Of a stretch of DNA of 64,000 nucleotides, positions 62,345-64,000 are shown one piece after another (within the stretch, counting starts at the first letter, position 1; every line of letters begins with the position of its first letter). Source of the stretch: Pontibacter populi (GTDB lineage Bacteria; Bacteroidota; Bacteroidia; Cytophagales; Hymenobacteraceae); contig NZ_JAHWXQ010000001.1 of assembly GCF_019336435.1 (NCBI RefSeq), positions 62,001-126,000 of the forward strand. The letters are read 5' to 3'. Made by a program: the position numbers and the translations under genes. The notes under the pieces were generated by a model, which did not search any database, was not told where the DNA came from, and saw nothing but the letters and a program-made list of their open reading frames with translations.

Positions 62345-63505
62345 TTATTTATTGCTGCGCTTTGCCGGGAAAATCAACTTTAAGGCACCGGGCATTCTGC
62401 GGGCCCATGCTGCTTCGTTGTGTTCAGCCTGAGGCGCTTTTACCCACACAAAATCTTTATGCTCTTTGTAGCCTTTTGCTTTCAGGGCCTGTAGCATTTC
62501 ATCTATGCCGGGCTGCAGTTTTTCTTCCAGGGCTACGCCGCCGTTATCAATGTAAAAGTATATTTTCTTCTTTTTGCCAGTATAGTTCAGCACATCGTCC
62601 ACGTAATCTATATGCTGTATTTTAAAGGCCGGCGACATACAGATGGCTTTCGAGAACACGTCCGGATACTCCCAGGCCAGCATGAACGCCATGATGCCAC
62701 CAGCAGAGGAGCCGCCAATGGCTGTATATTTCCGTCCAGGTTTGGTGCGGTATTGCTTGTCAACAAATGGCTTCACAGTGTTCACTACAAAATCCATGTA
62801 GGCGGTACCTTTCTGGCCGGGTATGTACTCGTCGCTGCGGTCTGAGGTGTTGTAGATGCCAACTATAATAACCGGTTCGAGGGCGTTTGCACTTATCAGG
62901 CTATCAGCGGTTTCGTCGAGTTGCCAGTCTGTGCCAAAGGAGCTTGTGGCCGGGTCAATTATATTCTGCCCGTCGTGCATGTAAAGCACGGGGTATTTTT
63001 TGCTTTTATCAGCCTCATAACCATCCGGCAACCAAACTATAACATCACGATCCTGGAGGCCTTTTGCTTTTAAGTTTTTATGATAGTTTACATTACCTGT
63101 TATGCCGCCTTTAAACGGACGCATTTTCTTTTCGAGCCAGTGTTCAATGGTGTTTGCTATAGTTGTATCGCTGGCTATAGTTGCCCTGAAGTTTGACAGC
63201 GGAAATCCTTTTGCATCTGTGCCTTCGCGGTCCCAGGAACCAAGGGTGTATTTGTATTCCAATTGGGTATTTGCCGGAAACTTCAGCTTTAGTTGCCAGG
63301 TGTGCCTGCCCGTGTTTTGCATCGCTACTTTGGCAGGATTCCAGTTACCTAATTGCGGCTCGTTACCAACTATAAAAAAGGTACTGCTGTCGGGTAATGT
63401 GGGTGCGTATAGTTCAAAAGTTACCTGCACAGTTTCAGGCTGCTGTGCTTTGGCAACTATAGCTGAGGCCATGGCAAGTATCAAAACAAAGAAGAGCTTT
63501 CGCAT
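62345..63505 (-). CDS. Exported esterase with N-terminal CBM20-like domain
   Basis: A 386-residue protein with a signal peptide (MRKLFFVLILAMASAIVAKA then QQPE). Residues about 25-120 resemble a starch-binding CBM20 domain (FFIVGNEPQLGNWNPAKVAM). The rest is an alpha/beta-hydrolase of the esterase D/enterochelin-esterase type. The nucleophile is S267 in GGSSAGG and the catalytic His is H362 in AEHNEAAW. D320 or nearby acids may complete the triad. The substrate could be an ester on a polysaccharide or siderophore. Confidence 0.9.
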   Translation of the reverse strand: MRKLFFVLILAMASAIVAKAQQPETVQVTFELYAPTLPDSSTFFIVGNEPQLGNWNPAKVAMQNTGRHTWQLKLKFPANTQLEYKYTLGSWDREGTDAKGFPLSNFRATIASDTTIANTIEHWLEKKMRPFKGGITGNVNYHKNLKAKGLQDRDVIVWLPDGYEADKSKKYPVLYMHDGQNIIDPATSSFGTDWQLDETADSLISANALEPVIIVGIYNTSDRSDEYIPGQKGTAYMDFVVNTVKPFVDKQYRTKPGRKYTAIGGSSAGGIMAFMLAWEYPDVFSKAICMSPAFKIQHIDYVDDVLNYTGKKKKIYFYIDNGGVALEEKLQPGIDEMLQALKAKGYKEHKDFVWVKAPQAEHNEAAWARRMPGALKLIFPAKRSNK

Positions 63506-63585
63506 GAGTGAGACGCGCTTTAAATGGATGTGGATATCAGGGAATAAAGATATTTATTTTATAGTTCTGCCAAGTAGCTATTCAC

Positions 63586-63613
63586 AAAAAAGGCCAGCTA
63601 GATTGCTGGCTTT
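63586..63613 (-). terminator. Terminator downstream of the right-edge partial gene
   Basis: On the minus strand, GCCAGC and GCTGGC pair around a 6-nt loop (extended by A-T and G-T pairs) and are followed by a run of six T. It lies about 75 bp beyond the stop at 63689. Confidence 0.75.
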
Positions 63614-63631
63614 GGTGATGGTAACGGTTAG

Positions 63632-63673
63632 GCTAAACGACGGCAAGGCCGTCGGCCGAGGCTGACGTTTAGC
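63632..63673. repeat. Nested inverted repeat after the right-edge gene
   Basis: GCTAAACG (63632-63639) pairs with CGTTTAGC (63666-63673). Inside, GACGGC (63639-63644) pairs with GCCGTC (63648-63653). The structure is GC-rich in an AT-rich surrounding. Its meaning is unknown. Confidence 0.55.
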
Positions 63674-63688
63674 TGTTGTTGTAGCACG

Positions 63689-64000
63689 TTATTCTATTTT
63701 CTTTTCAATTTGAGCTTTATGTATTTTCCTCAATCTAATCCCAAGAAGTTTGTTATCCGCATAGGCCGACAACGTCGTTCTTAAATTAATCTCATGCTCA
63801 GATTTTGTTTCAGCGTCCATCGCTAGAGAGATGTTTGCTTCATTTAATCCACTTATTGAGATTCTTGAATACTTCTTTTCAAATTCTTTTACCGTTTTCA
63901 GTTTGCTGGCTTTAAATGCTGGCCAATCCGTCAAATTACGTTTTGTCGAGTCCTTATTCTTTTCAGCAAACTTTTCTAGGTTCCGCTTTATTGATTCGCC
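63689..64000 (-). CDS. C-terminal part of an unrecognised protein (5' end outside window)
   Basis: The frame stays open on the minus strand to the window edge, so the gene is truncated. An internal TTG at 63934 is not a likely start. About 103 residues are visible, Lys-rich and soluble, with SRISISGLNEANISLAMDAE and a basic tail ending HKAQIEKKIE. No family is recognised. The composition is more AT-rich than the neighbouring esterase gene. Confidence 0.6.
   Translation of the reverse strand, partial: GESIKRNLEKFAEKNKDSTKRNLTDWPAFKASKLKTVKEFEKKYSRISISGLNEANISLAMDAETKSEHEINLRTTLSAYADNKLLGIRLRKIHKAQIEKKIE

Larger units (their letters stand above)
1..64000. repeat. Hyper-abundant AACTATA/TATAGTT motif, window-wide
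   Basis: By eye I count about 200 occurrences of the heptamer on either strand, in genes and gaps, most often as CTATAGTT or AACTATAG. Chance would give roughly 8-10. Full 10-bp palindromes AACTATAGTT were seen at 2737, 8492, 8555, 12907, 14484, 16461, 18411, 20044, 29554, 29825, 30985, 33346, 35177, 40814, 42922, 46639, 49821, 58468 and 59163 (first base). Inside genes the motif is read in the frames that give I-V, Y-S, N-Y or T-I. The count is manual and approximate. Confidence 0.9.

Noticed and set aside
63620..63680. Integron attC site
   Set aside because: GTTAGGC is present, but the opposite core site and the required order are missing on either strand.
1..64000. tRNA or rRNA genes
   Set aside because: No cloverleaf with a TTCGA-type loop and no ribosomal RNA segment was recognised on either strand by reading. 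A tRNAscan-type search was not possible.

Overview
The window is a gene-dense stretch of a bacterial chromosome, most likely from the Bacteroidota, order Cytophagales, family Hymenobacteraceae (Pontibacter-like). This is inferred from the protein families present: a ScfR-type regulator beside the glyoxylate-shunt genes, a split transketolase, a YpdA-type bacillithiol disulfide reductase, paired TIGR02587/TIGR02588 proteins and several small outer-membrane beta-barrels. Weak Shine-Dalgarno signals fit too. I saw no rRNA, tRNA, CRISPR array, prophage or classical insertion sequence. Both end genes run off the window.

Layout. 1-11 kb: a truncated protein, an SRPBCC protein, a secreted M28 peptidase, a four-PAS histidine kinase with its receiver protein, two small unknowns, a thioredoxin-like protein, a pirin, two tandem disordered Tyr/Gly/Arg/Asp-rich proteins and a DUF72 protein. 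11-20 kb: a ferredoxin reductase/ferredoxin pair, an operon joining TIGR02587, TIGR02588, cyanophycinase and a small membrane protein, an outer-membrane protein, an HMG-CoA lyase/Fe-S protein pair and an aldehyde dehydrogenase. 20-29 kb: isocitrate lyase and malate synthase with their ScfR-like regulator, exonuclease VII, and an ECF sigma operon. 30-38 kb: a transketolase split by a VWA gene, Bcp peroxiredoxin, M23 peptidase, FAH hydrolase, M48 protease and a Cys-rich lipoprotein. 39-51 kb: two GNATs, a pseudouridine synthase, YpdA, a second M28 peptidase, an AI-2E transporter and a large propeller-amidohydrolase. 51-64 kb: a DUF559 endonuclease between inverted repeats, a serine hydrolase, a nucleotidyltransferase/metallophosphoesterase pair, an L,D-transpeptidase, Ppx and Ppk1, an outer-membrane protein and an esterase.

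Metabolic themes are acetyl-CoA and acetoacetate use (HMG-CoA lyase, aldehyde dehydrogenase, glyoxylate shunt), storage polymers (cyanophycinase, polyphosphate kinase and phosphatase) and thiol or oxidative stress (Bcp, YpdA, thioredoxin-like proteins).

The most unusual content is non-coding. The heptamer AACTATA/TATAGTT occurs, by hand count, about 200 times against roughly 8-10 expected. Its full palindrome AACTATAGTT occurs about 19 times against less than 0.1 expected. A composite repeat of about 0.5 kb, with five modules in fixed order, occurs four times with a fifth partial copy. One of its modules forms perfect 31-bp inverted ends around the DUF559 gene, which suggests a small mobile element and its non-coding relatives.
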